From Perkinsus olseni (taxonomy: Eukaryota > Perkinsozoa > Perkinsida > Perkinsidae): DNA of 36,338 nucleotides. Of this stretch, positions 1 through 8,946 are shown piece by piece. Both the position numbers and the translations under genes were made by a program. Below the pieces are notes generated by a model. The model was not told the DNA's origin. It ran no database searches and saw only the letters and a list, made by a program, of their open reading frames with translations. The first letter of the stretch is position 1. Each line of letters begins with the position of its first letter. The stretch lies in the NCBI GenBank assembly GCA_013115135.1, contig JABANP010000522.1, forward strand, positions 1-36,338, in the 5' to 3' direction.

Positions 1-31
1 TCAATCATTTACTCGGTAAAAACGAGATATC

Positions 32-149
32 GTGTTTGACGCAAGTGAAGCATTGAGAGAGTGCACTGCGGTTGCGAGAGAATCGACAGAAGTATGTAAG
101 CAAAAAGTGATGTCACAATGCGAAATTCCAGAGCATCAGAAATTTCACT
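32..149 (+). other. possible coding exon cut by the retroelement
   Basis: The stretch is open on the plus strand and ends at the left border of the retroelement at 150. Its composition (FDASEALRECTAVARES followed by a Cys/Lys-rich part) looks like protein-coding sequence. An in-frame stop lies just upstream at 17-19, so it would have to begin at a splice acceptor or a downstream start. The flank beyond the element (from 5608) is also open for about 50 codons, so an interrupted host gene is conceivable. No family is recognised. This is a weak call. Confidence 0.2.
93..148 (+). repeat. 56-bp dispersed repeat, left copy (beside retroelement)
   Basis: This stretch resembles 15017-15073. The shared parts are TAAGCAAAAA, TGATG, and a 19-base exact block CAGAGCATCAGAAATTTCA. 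The left copy abuts the insertion point of the tyrosine-recombinase retroelement, and the right copy abuts the breakpoint of the transporter tandem duplication. Confidence 0.6.
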
Positions 150-249
150 TACACATCAGCCGGGCGCCCTTTACGTTAACAACCTTCATCGTTGGGCTGT
201 GCCGTCAACGTTCAGGATACACCGGCTTCAGTTTGTTTTCTCTTCCCCA
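150..249 (-). repeat. split direct repeat B2 (outer 3' end)
   Basis: This 100-bp repeat is identical to 425-524. Read on the minus strand it ends the element. The first shared base on the plus strand is T150, matching T425, and the similarity stops after A249/A524. Confidence 0.9.
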
Positions 250-329
250 CTCAGTGTGAGTGTGGGAGGGAGGGGGGGGGATGAAAAGATTCTGATTGAT
301 CTTCTTCTGAGATCCCCGCCTTTAACGCT

Positions 330-425
330 TCCCACAAGCCTCTCATGTGACCTCACACGCGTGCTACTGCTATCGTCGCGCGCCCCTATGTGTACGCACA
401 CACAATCGTCGTCGTGTGTTGCCAT
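330..425 (-). repeat. split direct repeat A2
   Basis: This 96-bp repeat is identical to 5512-5607. It directly abuts B1 (shared base 425), forming the internal junction expected from a circular intermediate. An 80-bp spacer containing a poly-G run (270-280) separates it from B2. The word TTTAACG precedes both A copies with a 2-base offset, so the A unit may be slightly longer. Confidence 0.9.
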
Positions 426-524
426 ACACATCAGCCGGGCGCCCTTTACGTTAACAACCTTCATCGTTGGGCTGTGCCGTCAACGTTCAGGATACACCGG
501 CTTCAGTTTGTTTTCTCTTCCCCA
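425..524 (-). repeat. split direct repeat B1
   Basis: This 100-bp repeat is identical to 150-249. It lies just downstream of the recombinase ORF in element orientation and abuts A2. Confidence 0.9.
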
Positions 525-682
525 TGGTTCAAACTGATGTGTATCCGGTCCGTGATCAGCTCTCAGCCCGATGTTGTGGCGTGTCCCCCATGAACAGACA
601 GCGGGGTGAGAGTAAAGGAGAGGAGAACGCAACGGCACAGAATTCGCGGGAAGCAAAGAGTTATACGAGTGATCGATGATAG

Positions 683-1738
683 TTATTGGCGTAAGTGTTG
701 AATAGCTGATTGAGATAGATAATGATATTTGGTAAGCCTCGACGACCAGCCCCCTGCTTCGTCAATTCTTGAGCTGGGGAAGTCAGATAGTGCCAGATCT
801 GAGGTACAGCCACGTCGAAAAGCATGAGAGGAAAGCTTGTGGTAGTGAGGAATGCCAGCCCTCTTCGCACAATGTTTGAGCGTGAGATTAAATGCCGTTA
901 ACGACAAGCTCGACTCGTGTGCTGTCAGAAGGTATTTAGCTGCCTCGACTGGGCAAAGAAGAGCTCCAAACTCTTGGCATGTACATTTTCTGCTTATACT
1001 TACCGATTTGAACGAGTTCTTTCTTTGTCTGAGGTGCAATACCACAGAGCTTGTGTCGCAGATGAGCTGGCGATTGCGATCGTTCAGCAATTCAGACCCC
1101 ACACGAAGATTGAAGCAGTAGGCTAGGACGCACAAGGCACGGAAGAGTGGGAGATGGTCCGTGGTAGCTTGGTGCACCAGTCGCTGTAAGATAGCTAAGG
1201 AGATGAAGGACTTGTCTCGCTTTGCTGCTCGAAGGAGTTTGTGGCACCCCGAAGCCATGATACCAGTGAGTGTGTCGCCGAAGGGAATAGGCAGGTTGAG
1301 GAGGTCATGAAGCTTGCGTAAGGCGGGAAGATACCGGACGTGCACAGGATTGGCCACCAAAAATTCCTGCGCTATGTGTGAGCTTGTTGGGAGAGCGGCA
1401 GAATGAGGATATACGCTCCAGTACCAACAAAGATAGATCTTGATCGCGGATTTGTATGAGCGCCACGTTGATGGCTGCAGATGAGCTTCTATGAGGCGTA
1501 GTTGGTCAAGAGGTAACCAAGGGAGACCAGTGGCGAAAAGAACCGCTTTGTAATCTGGATGAGATCTCACTATAGAGATCTTCACCACAGTACCGAGTGG
1601 AAGAGTAGGGCTTGGAGACCAAGAGTGGAATTGAGCCAGAGTGTGGATGCCATGGTGAAGGAGAGCTGCGAGCAATGTCTCAGGTCGATGAATGAGGCGT
1701 AGTATGAGCTGTTGTAGTCCTAGAATGTTGTATGACAT
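683..1738 (-). CDS. retroelement tyrosine recombinase
   Basis: The protein is about 351 aa and is the third ORF of the element. It would join or integrate the circular DNA intermediate. The C-terminal half carries the tyrosine-recombinase signature: the first Arg in NLRVGSELL (near residue 215), the HxxR box in HAFRRG (near 305), a GGW in place of the second His, and the nucleophile Tyr in KYHYLS (near 340). The N-terminal part has the helical SAM-like DNA-binding look (STWRSYKSAIKIYLCWYW). The frame opens at a TTG at 1753. I place the start at the first ATG, 1738, because no other start context is visible. It begins 117 bp after the RT stop. The absence of a retroviral integrase fits the DIRS/Ngaro/PAT order. 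I cannot tell which of these clades it belongs to. Confidence 0.88.
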   Translation of the reverse strand: MSYNILGLQQLILRLIHRPETLLAALLHHGIHTLAQFHSWSPSPTLPLGTVVKISIVRSHPDYKAVLFATGLPWLPLDQLRLIEAHLQPSTWRSYKSAIKIYLCWYWSVYPHSAALPTSSHIAQEFLVANPVHVRYLPALRKLHDLLNLPIPFGDTLTGIMASGCHKLLRAAKRDKSFISLAILQRLVHQATTDHLPLFRALCVLAYCFNLRVGSELLNDRNRQLICDTSSVVLHLRQRKNSFKSVSISRKCTCQEFGALLCPVEAAKYLLTAHESSLSLTAFNLTLKHCAKRAGIPHYHKLSSHAFRRGCTSDLALSDFPSSRIDEAGGWSSRLTKYHYLSQSAIQHLRQ

Positions 1739-1854
1739 GGTGAACCTAGCCAAGAGACTGAAGAGGAAGCAAGCGGGATGTAGGAGAGAGAACGCGACCA
1801 GTGTGGTGATGAATGAGTTTAATGATGCGATATGTGATAGAGAGAAAAAATGTG

Positions 1855-4029
1855 CTAGCGTGGTATATCAGAAGTTGATGGGCAGTGCTCAACCCAGGGT
1901 GGGAGGACAACTGGGAGGGGTTGTACATCACATTCAAACTCTTCCAGGTCCCCTCCACGAGACAGCGAATCAGCATAATTGAGCTTAGAAGCGACGTGCG
2001 CAACGAAAAGCGTAGTTATGCCGAGCTCTGCCACACGCTTCCAGAACTTGCCACCAATAATATTGAGAATGGGGGAGATGGTAGACCCCCGGATGATAAG
2101 ACTTTCACAAGTGGTGCTGTCGACGAAGATGAGAGCGGGCTTGGTGGAGATGTAGTCCCGGAAGGACTCTAATGCGGCACCCGCAGCAATAATCTCCAGC
2201 AAGTTAATGTGTGTTGTGGTGGGAGCTAGCTTCAGTTTCCCAGCAAGACGTGGTATGGTGAACTGTTGTGGGGCAGCTATACCGAGACCGAAGCCCGATG
2301 ATGCATCAGAATAGCATATGAAAGGTGAGGTTGTGAGGCGCACTTCCTGTAGCAAATCTCGAACGTAGTCCCTGCTTGAAAAAATGTCAAGCAAGCTTGT
2401 TATGGCAAAGTTGATCGTATCTGAGGAAGTTTGTATTCCCTGAGAAGCACGTATGAGAATGCGAGTTTGGGCGCGGCCTAGGCGACCGAGGAGCGCCTCA
2501 CAGCAGAAAGAAAGCTTACCAGTCAACTTAGAACTGAGGAGTGAGTGATTATTCAGAGCAGCGAGGAGCTCAGAGAGGATCCTCTCCCTCCGGCTACTTG
2601 TGAGGCGCACTCTACAATGTCCGTGAGACAAATCTACTTCTAAGCCGAGGAGCTCATTACAAGACGCCGGAGGGATCGTCTTGGAGCTTTTCACTTGTGC
2701 TCCCGTGAGGGAGTTGATGAAAAGAAAGAACTCGAAGGCGGACTCGCAAGTATCACAACGTTCTACAGGAAAATAATCATCCATATAACTGAACAAGGAA
2801 CATAGACCTAAACATCGTGCGAAGTGGCAGTGCAACTCTCCAATTCTAAGGTAGGCGGAGACACTCCCGATGGCTCCAAACGGAGCCACCAGGGGCTGCA
2901 CAGCCTGAATCGTTCCATCCGTATGAAGAAAAAGGCCGGCAGCGCGAGATGCATCAGTGAGCGGTATAGGGAGTTGACGATAGGCAGCCTGGTGATCTAT
3001 GCGAGCCAAGTGAAAGGCAGAGTCGTCGGTAGCTGAGACGGCCATAAGAGAAGCTACATGCCCCAAACGAGGCATCTCGACTTTGTGTCTGGTAGTCGTA
3101 GCTTGGTTGAAGGTAAACTGATTGACACGAAATGAATAATTAGAAATCAGCCGAATCTTCGAAATCTGGTCTATGGCGAAGACCGGGGAAGCAAAGAGTA
3201 TAGACCGAGGTAGCATATCATCGACGATGGGAAAGGGGCCCAAAGCTCGCCCCAGAGAGACCTCTGTGTGGACGTCGTCTACAACCGCTTGCTGCAGTCG
3301 TGAATCTTTCGTGGAGGATCTCAAATATGAAGATAGCCGTCTGACATCAGCGGGGACAACCCGAAGAGCGTCGGCTCGGCAGCGGGACAGGCGGGGCTTG
3401 GGCAGATTCGGGAATAATCCACCACTCGGAAGATCCCCGGAGATAGGAAACCCTTCCGAGAGGTCTTTCACTATATTGGTGTCGATGTGGTGCGTGAGGG
3501 ACACCAGGAGTTGGATAGTGCTGAGCTGCCAATGCGAAGCTGCTCTGTGTGACTGGAGACCTGTGTCTCCCTTATGGGAGGCTATGAAATCTTCTAGGGC
3601 TTTTTGATTATGATGTCGGAGCCAACGGAGTTCCGCTGCTGTCAGGGCCTTCGAAGCAGCCGCTGTGGCTTGTAGCATGGTGGGTAAGTCGAATCTGGAA
3701 CGAATGTCGTAGTGTTGATTGATCACCCACTGTGCGTGAGCTGAGGGAGCAGTGATTGTAGAGGGAGGATCATAGTCTGAAGGGTGCAGTCCCCTTTTCG
3801 GCTTGGTGACAGGGTATCCATACCGGATAGCAACTCCTTCTTGGGGGCGTATAAGAAGTATGTCATGGTCGATTACAACTTCTAGCAGATCGGCTAATGA
3901 CGCCCGCTTGATGGCGTATACTAGTTTACGTCGAATCCCAGCTCGGGTAGAGCGGTGACCCCGTCTAAGCTTAGATGGGGGTGGTTTCGAAGACGGGCGT
4001 GGATGACAGTCGTCAGGCGTGGAGGTCAT
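1855..4029 (-). CDS. retroelement reverse transcriptase-RNase H
   Basis: The protein is 724 aa and is the second ORF of the element. The first ~220 residues are a poorly conserved extension. RT motif A is seen in ARIDHQAAYRQL (near 345), the B-like motif in FGAIGSVSAYLRI (near 390), and the catalytic box YMDD in LFSYMDDYF (near 415). RNase H follows with CYSDASSGFG (near 572), the Glu in INLLEIIAAGAALE, the Asp in LIFVDSTTC, and a final Asp in LNYADSLSRG. This RT-RH order without a protease is typical of DIRS-like elements. All catalytic acids are present and no stop interrupts the frame, so the enzyme is probably functional. No methyltransferase domain, which some DIRS elements carry, was found. 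Confidence 0.92.
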   Translation of the reverse strand: MTSTPDDCHPRPSSKPPPSKLRRGHRSTRAGIRRKLVYAIKRASLADLLEVVIDHDILLIRPQEGVAIRYGYPVTKPKRGLHPSDYDPPSTITAPSAHAQWVINQHYDIRSRFDLPTMLQATAAASKALTAAELRWLRHHNQKALEDFIASHKGDTGLQSHRAASHWQLSTIQLLVSLTHHIDTNIVKDLSEGFPISGDLPSGGLFPNLPKPRLSRCRADALRVVPADVRRLSSYLRSSTKDSRLQQAVVDDVHTEVSLGRALGPFPIVDDMLPRSILFASPVFAIDQISKIRLISNYSFRVNQFTFNQATTTRHKVEMPRLGHVASLMAVSATDDSAFHLARIDHQAAYRQLPIPLTDASRAAGLFLHTDGTIQAVQPLVAPFGAIGSVSAYLRIGELHCHFARCLGLCSLFSYMDDYFPVERCDTCESAFEFFLFINSLTGAQVKSSKTIPPASCNELLGLEVDLSHGHCRVRLTSSRRERILSELLAALNNHSLLSSKLTGKLSFCCEALLGRLGRAQTRILIRASQGIQTSSDTINFAITSLLDIFSSRDYVRDLLQEVRLTTSPFICYSDASSGFGLGIAAPQQFTIPRLAGKLKLAPTTTHINLLEIIAAGAALESFRDYISTKPALIFVDSTTCESLIIRGSTISPILNIIGGKFWKRVAELGITTLFVAHVASKLNYADSLSRGGDLEEFECDVQPLPVVLPPWVEHCPSTSDIPR

Positions 4030-4266
4030 GCACGGAGCGTGAACTCAAGAAACGAGGAGAAATGATCAGACTAGATCAACGCAAAGCTCTAGCAGCTAGA
4101 GAAGCGAACTACGTCACGTGGTTATGAATGTGATTAACTAATCGGAGATCAACAAGGGATGGATGAAGTGAGCGAAAGCATGAGATAAGAGCTAATGGTA
4201 TAGAGTCCTGCTATTTGTGTGCTGGGACCCGCAGCCTGAGGAGTGTAGCCTATTTGAGTAGTCGAT

Positions 4267-5295
4267 TTACTTGGCAGAATCGTGTTTAGTAGTAGAAGAA
4301 CCAGAGCTTTTGTTTTGGGTCTTGTCCCACGAGTCGGAGTGCCACCCTTTGTGATAGTTATTGTAGGAGCTGTAGCGCCAGTCGTACTTGTAACCTTGGT
4401 CCCACCAATTGTAGGATTTCGCCCAGGGGTTGGAAGACTTAGTAGACTTCTGCTGGGGAGAGGTCTGCGGAGGAGCCGAGAAGCCGGTAAAGGTAGTGCA
4501 TATCTGTTCCAGAGTTGGAGAACGACCGTGATGAGTAAGTAGGTCAACATCGGCAGTGCGGTTGTCAGCTACCGCAGCAGCAACTAGTTGGATGAGAGAC
4601 TCGAATGCATTTTTAGCACGGAGGGTCCCGTTAGGACCATATCCAGCATCACATAAAATGCCTACACAGGTAGCTGCGGCAGAGCAGGACACGAGATCGG
4701 CCTTGCACAATCGTGCCATGAACCCTTGTCCAGCGAGAATAATAGCGGTGATGGGTAAGCCCGTGTTTGAGTCATCGAACTTATGGTTCTTCATGCGCCT
4801 CCAACCCTGAGGAATGTAGTCGTACCAATTCATCTCGAGCCAAGTTGATAACCAGTTCTTGCGATACGGTAAAGGCGCTAGAAGATGACCGGGTAGAGGG
4901 TGGTGCGGTGATACTGTAGAGGAGGGTAGTTGAGGGAGGCCTGATAAGTCGCCTGCGGGAATCGCTGGATGACGGTCTACCGGTGAGGCTTTGTCGTGAG
5001 GATCAGCCATAGTGAGATGTAAGAAGCGACGAGTTTGGGAGTCGAGGTCTTCATTGCTCGAGAGAGAAAGGACCTCGTGCTGAGGGAGATCAGGTGGCGG
5101 CACAGGCGCTGGTGAGGAGACAGGCGTCGATTTCTTGAGCTTGTTTGAGACTAGCAAAGGAGTTGCGGTTGAAGGTGCCCGCTGACCAGGAGACCGGCGA
5201 ACCGCGGCTGGTTGGCCAGAGAGGGGGTTGACAGGATGCTTAGACGCAGGAGATGAACGTGTAGCCTTGCTTTTGCGATTGACTCTTTTGACCAT
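4267..5295 (-). CDS. retroelement Gag-like protein
   Basis: The protein is about 342 aa and is the first ORF of the element. It starts at an ATG at 5295 in a good context (ACCCATGG read on the minus strand). The frame also opens three codons upstream at a TTG. The N-terminus is basic and Ser/Pro-rich (VKRVNRKSKATRSSPASKH). The middle is helical. The C-terminus is rich in Trp, Tyr, Asn, Lys and Ser (NPWAKSYNWWDQGYKYDW) and has no CCHC zinc knuckle, so nucleic-acid binding would have to use the aromatic/basic tail. The function is assigned mainly from position. I do not recognise the sequence itself. Confidence 0.7.
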   Translation of the reverse strand: MVKRVNRKSKATRSSPASKHPVNPLSGQPAAVRRSPGQRAPSTATPLLVSNKLKKSTPVSSPAPVPPPDLPQHEVLSLSSNEDLDSQTRRFLHLTMADPHDKASPVDRHPAIPAGDLSGLPQLPSSTVSPHHPLPGHLLAPLPYRKNWLSTWLEMNWYDYIPQGWRRMKNHKFDDSNTGLPITAIILAGQGFMARLCKADLVSCSAAATCVGILCDAGYGPNGTLRAKNAFESLIQLVAAAVADNRTADVDLLTHHGRSPTLEQICTTFTGFSAPPQTSPQQKSTKSSNPWAKSYNWWDQGYKYDWRYSSYNNYHKGWHSDSWDKTQNKSSGSSTTKHDSAK

Positions 5296-5511
5296 GGGTA
5301 ACAAAAGATCGGTAACTACTAAAGAAGGAGAGACAGGATCTCCAGTCCCTCATGGTCGAGCAGACATATGTGCCGCATCGAGACCAGGAGTGGGCAGGAG
5401 GTTCCTACTGCGAATGACAAAAAAAAGCGCGACAGGTAGATGCCCACAAATTGTGGGCCACAATGGAGATGGAGGCTACGGTGGGGGAGCCACCAGGCCT
5501 CACATTTAACG

Positions 5512-5607
5512 TCCCACAAGCCTCTCATGTGACCTCACACGCGTGCTACTGCTATCGTCGCGCGCCCCTATGTGTACGCACACACAATCGTCGTCGTGTG
5601 TTGCCAT
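5512..5607 (-). repeat. split direct repeat A1 (outer 5' end)
   Basis: This 96-bp repeat is identical to A2 at 330-425. It is the 5' terminus of the element in minus-strand orientation, about 215 bp upstream of the Gag ATG. The interval 5296-5511 is leader sequence with no ORF of note. Confidence 0.9.
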
Positions 5608-5836
5608 TCAAGACACCACGGTCGCGAGGAAGCAGAAGGAAGGGCAGCGGGAAGGGTGATCGATAACTCCGCGAAGAAAACATCTCGTCTGACCAGACTA
5701 AGCACCATCGCAGCTACGCACAACAACAACAACAACATCATCCAGTTTCAAACATGTGCTTCATCAAAATCATAAATATGGAAAACAACTTAACGGTGAA
5801 TTGTTAATAAATAATAAGAAAACGAGGACTGTCACT
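5608..5836 (+). other. flank between retroelement and secreted gene A
   Basis: The right flank of the element is open on the plus strand to a TAA at about 5773, and it includes a short CAA microsatellite (5721-5736). It could be the continuation of a host exon whose left part lies at 32-149, but the join cannot be proven. The rest, to 5836, is AT-rich and is probably the 3' flank of gene A. Confidence 0.3.
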
Positions 5837-6631
5837 CTATCTTCGAAGAGGGATATAATTCGTATGATTGTTAGCTTTGTTTGTATCCTTCTGCCATCCT
5901 TCACGATCAGCAGCTTCCATGGCTGCTAGGTACCCTTCATGGAATTTGTTGCACAAATCTTTGAAGGTCCAGAGTTTCCCAACGGCCTGTATAACGGTAG
6001 AACAATAATCTCCAATAGAGTAATCCTCTCCCTCATATTTTAGCTCTCGAAGGGGATCACGGCCAGTGTTTTCAGGAGGGCCTCGTGGGAAGATAACGGT
6101 CGGATGGTTGCCTTCCCAACTATCACCCGTGGCATACCAGTTCAGCTTTGTGTCATCTCTGTAGCTGAAACAAACATTGATGAGGCTAACGTCCGACAGA
6201 CACCATTGCCTCGCCTACGATATTAGAAACGACGGTCGAGTTGCAGTTTCGGGGCAACGAGCGGTGTGTGTATGAAACTGACGATCCATGATGTGAATAT
6301 TGATGCTCTTCTTGGTAGTTTTCTCCTCTTCCCAGTCTTCGCCAAAGTTGCAAGTTCCTAGGTAGGTATCAAAGCGGAACCACGAGTCTGATCTCATTGG
6401 GGGGTAATCCTGAGCACCCGATCGTATAATGCTCAACACCAGCGGCGGTGCTGTATGAGGGAGTCGAACCCCTCCCACCGATGGATAACGGACATTAGCC
6501 GTTATAGAGTCTCTTACAACAGTAGGGGTGTTGTGGTGGGCCACTGAGCCGATAGCGGTAACGAGGGGTGAGTTGGAGAGTAATGCAACAGCAGCTGACA
6601 CTCCGATGATGATGAACTGTTTTGGGGACAT
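5837..6631 (-). CDS. secreted protein gene A (unrecognised family), 2 exons
   Basis: The predicted product is a 246-aa secreted protein of unknown function. Exon 1 is 6631-6219 and exon 2 is 6164-5837. The 54-bp intron has a GTAGGC donor and a TTTCAG acceptor and keeps the frame. The N-terminus is a signal peptide (MSPKQFIIIGVSAAVALLSN) with probable cleavage near residue 27. The splice model is supported by the tandem paralogue B, which also has an intron at this position. Features shared by both proteins are YPP, a TCxx box, CPE, LxWYxxGD, NTGRDPLREL, a CSxVI box, and LCxxF followed by AAxxxxW. Four cysteines are conserved, consistent with two disulphides. Its 5' flank is nearly identical to that of B. 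No enzyme motif is visible. Confidence 0.72.
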
Positions 6632-6890
6632 TCAGGAGGGTCGACTTTAACGCTGCTTGGTGGTATGACAAACGTCGAGTGGCGCAGTAGCCCACTCCCT
6701 GTCACTGCTCATGACACCCCCTCGGGTCCGAACAACTCATTCAAGTCATATGAGTCGCATGTGATATAACCCTCTCGCGGTACCCTCATTGGGATGTTGG
6801 AAGTTGAGGAAAAACGCCGCTCGAAGGGACATGTTTCCGCTCGCCTTCTCGGGCAAATGATAATCGATTATGTATCGTTGTGCGGCGGAT
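6632..6890 (-). promoter_or_regulatory. conserved 5' flank of gene A
   Basis: This 259-bp block lies directly upstream of the gene A start. It aligns without gaps to 8688-8946 upstream of gene B with about 18 mismatches by hand count (~93% identity). Similarity ends abruptly at GCGGCGGAT. It probably carries the shared promoter and 5' UTR. No defined factor site is recognised. Confidence 0.55.
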
Positions 6891-7160
6891 CCCCATTCCC
6901 ACACAGTCCGATGACGGTCCGCTTGGGAGAGGGACGGAGTTCTCGAATCCGCTAGCAGTCAGAGCATGATTACAACATCCATAAGTGCCAAATTGCACTC
7001 TGTGCCGAGCTGCCTTTGGGTAGTGATCCGTCGCGACAAGGAGCAGCGGGAGTGAAACTCCACCAGTAGAGGTCTAACGCGCACCCAATGGTGCCGACAA
7101 TCGAGCCTTGCAAGTAGAACGTGCTTCGAACTGTAACTAGTCAGAAAGTCCAATGTTCCT

Positions 7161-7244
7161 GGCGGGCGGAAGCTCAACCCGCCCTGCCTGGATGTGAAGC
7201 CTTCACATCCAGGGTCCAGTTCTCCACCTTCACAGTGAAGGTGG
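7161..7244. repeat. cluster of three tight inverted repeats
   Basis: Three hairpin-capable repeats follow one another. The first is GGCGGG (7161-7166) with CCCGCC (7178-7183). The second is a 13-bp perfect arm pair 7187-7199/7201-7213 (CCTGGATGTGAAG) with a 1-base spacer. The third is a 10-bp perfect pair 7224-7233/7235-7244 (CCACCTTCAC) with a 1-base spacer. They lie between genes A and B. The interval 6891-7774 has no other supported gene. Confidence 0.6.
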
Positions 7245-7774
7245 GCTACCACAACTCGTTGACTCGGCCCCCAGGGACGTAATGCCCGGTAACTTATTTT
7301 GGTATTCTACTGAATATTCTCCGAGAAGTCCTCGTCACCGGTGTTGAGAAGGAGATCATCATAGATAGCGGTGCCATTTCACTGGCTCTGCTAAGTACAA
7401 TTCCCACAGTGTGAATCACCCTACCATCCTCTGCAACATGGGAACGATCTGATGAGACAATGCCAGAGTCTTAGGAAACAATGCCAGTCGATGCCGAACA
7501 CGCTGACGTTTATCAGATAGGGTGTTGGTTTGCAGCCCTGCGGCTCGTTTCACGTAGGAAGCGACAGCCCAGATTCTCAATTACCCTCATGTCTCTGAAG
7601 CCACAGGCTTCACCTCAGCTCAACTCAAGTAAACGCAATAATTCAGTGCTCGCTCATAACAACATTAGCACCAGCATCATTTTCTGTGGATTCTTTCAGC
7701 CAGCGTTAATAAGATAACCATGGGACAAATTGATAAATAGCGATGAATTCATGGAAAAGCCGGCGAAGTCCCCC

Positions 7775-8687
7775 TCATCTCCTTCGGGGGAATATCTCGA
7801 CAGTCTGACGGTCGATATCCCTGAACTCCCATTCTTGACTTTCAGCAGCGTCAACGGCACCCTGGGTCTCGTTGTAGAATCTAGTGCATAGACTGCCGTA
7901 AGTGGGGTATTTTTTCTTAACAATCTTGATCACAGCCGAGCACGTTCCCTGAGTTTCTCGATTGCAGATCGCCTAGCTTTCGTCTGGGGAGCCTCTTTAT
8001 CGTCTTCATGAAGAACAGTGGTAGATCCTATATTTTTCACGGCCGAGTATAGCCTATCAACTTTACCGTGTAGAGTCGAGGAGTTCAACTCCCGGAGCGG
8101 ATCCCGGCCAGTGTTATTGGGAGTGCGTCCGCCGATAAAATAGTGTAGAAGCTGGCCGGGAGTCCGATCATCACCGCTGTTATACCAATCCAGACCAGAG
8201 ATGGCCCCGTATCTTTGACATGAAAGGAAATGAGAAAAATGATACTTCTTTTTCTTACTTCGCTGCGAATGTGACCTGGTTGCCGGCCTCTGGGCAGTGA
8301 ACCCATGCTGTTTGAAGGCTTGACTTCACGATGCGTATGTCGATACCCCTCTCCACAGGCCCAGCGCCTCCCCAGAACGTCCGATATGTGCAAGTGATGA
8401 AGTTTCCCCCGAGAGAGATGCCTGACCCGCCACCTTGTGGAGGGTAGCCCTGAGAACGGTCACCAACAGGGATGAGGGCCGGAACTACAACAGCAAGCGA
8501 ATCGCGGAATCTAACATACGCACTAAACCCCCACCGATGGATAACAGACATTAGTCATTTGAGAGTCTCTTACATCTTTAGAGGTGCTGTGTTGGGCCAC
8601 TGAGCCGATAGCGGTAACGAGGGGTGAGTTGGAGAGTAATGCAGCAGCAGCTGACACTCCGATGATGATGAACTGTTTTGGGGACAT
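7775..8687 (-). CDS. secreted protein gene B, paralogue of A; frame break in exon 1
   Basis: This is a tandem paralogue of gene A. The ATG is at 8687, with an almost identical signal peptide (MSPKQFIIIGVSAAAALLSN). From there the frame reaches a TAG near 8524. The coding frame for the rest is shifted by one base (8551-8259), so either a base is missing near 8525-8550 or an unrecognised intron lies there. Intron 1 (8258-8213, 46 bp, GTAAGA donor) joins 8259 to exon 2 (8212-8067). Intron 2 (8066-7957, GTAAAG donor, weak acceptor ending TCGAG) joins exon 3 (7956-7775), which ends in TGA. All joins keep frame. The product aligns with A at GRDPLREL, the CSxVI box, LCxxF and AAxxxxW, including the four cysteines. 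Outside the signal region identity is low. It may be a functional diverged copy, a pseudogene, or a sequencing error. Confidence 0.6.
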
Positions 8688-8946
8688 TCAGGAGGGTCGA
8701 CTTTAACGCTGCTTGGTGGTATGACAAAGGTCGAGTGGCGCAGTAGCCCACTCCCTGTCACTGCTCATGACACCCCCTCGGGTTCGAACAGCTTATATAA
8801 GTCATATGAGTTTTATATGATATAACTCTCCCGCGGTACCCTCATTGGGATGTTGGAAGTTGAGGAAAAACACCGCTCGAAGGGGCATGTGCCCGCTCGC
8901 CTTCTCGGGCGAACGATAATCGATTATGTATCGTTGTGCGGCGGAT
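8688..8946 (-). promoter_or_regulatory. conserved 5' flank of gene B
   Basis: This is the gapless counterpart of 6632-6890. It differs from A in a short central stretch where B has TTATATAA (8791-8805 region), a possible TATA-like element that A lacks. Confidence 0.5.

Larger units (their letters stand above)
150..5607 (-). mobile_element. complete tyrosine-recombinase retrotransposon (PAT/Ngaro/DIRS-like)
   Basis: The element is about 5.46 kb and is read on the minus strand. Its order is A1 (5607-5512), a Gag-like ORF, an RT-RNase H ORF, a tyrosine recombinase ORF, B1 (524-425), A2 (425-330), a spacer, and B2 (249-150). Split direct repeats of the form A1-ORFs-B1A2B2 are known for PAT and Ngaro-type elements. 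In these, the internal B1A2 junction equals the junction formed when the outer ends join in a circle. Here B1 and A2 meet at base 425, exactly mirroring the outer ends at 150 and 5607. A1 and A2 match over 96 bp and B1 and B2 over 100 bp without a mismatch. All three ORFs are open, so this copy looks young. No target-site duplication is seen, as expected for recombinase-mediated integration. There is no LTR-integrase. Confidence 0.9.

Noticed and set aside
118..537. Plus-strand ORF across 118-537
   Set aside because: It is produced by the B2, A2 and B1 repeats of the retroelement and contains the same peptide twice because B is repeated.
1746..2003. Minus-strand ORF bridging the RT and recombinase genes
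   Set aside because: It overlaps the end of the RT frame and has no recombinase or RT motif. The recombinase frame itself can start at 1738.
150..5607. LTR retrotransposon interpretation of the terminal repeats
   Set aside because: The repeats are split (A and B occur in different combinations at the two ends), there is no DDE integrase or protease, and a tyrosine recombinase is present.
6440..6520. tRNA-like signal on the minus strand: GGTTCGACTCC B-box and an AACGG...CCGTT stem with a 7-base loop
   Set aside because: It lies inside the coding exon of secreted gene A, the T-arm does not form a 5-bp stem with a 7-base loop, no acceptor stem is seen, and the paralogue B does not keep it.
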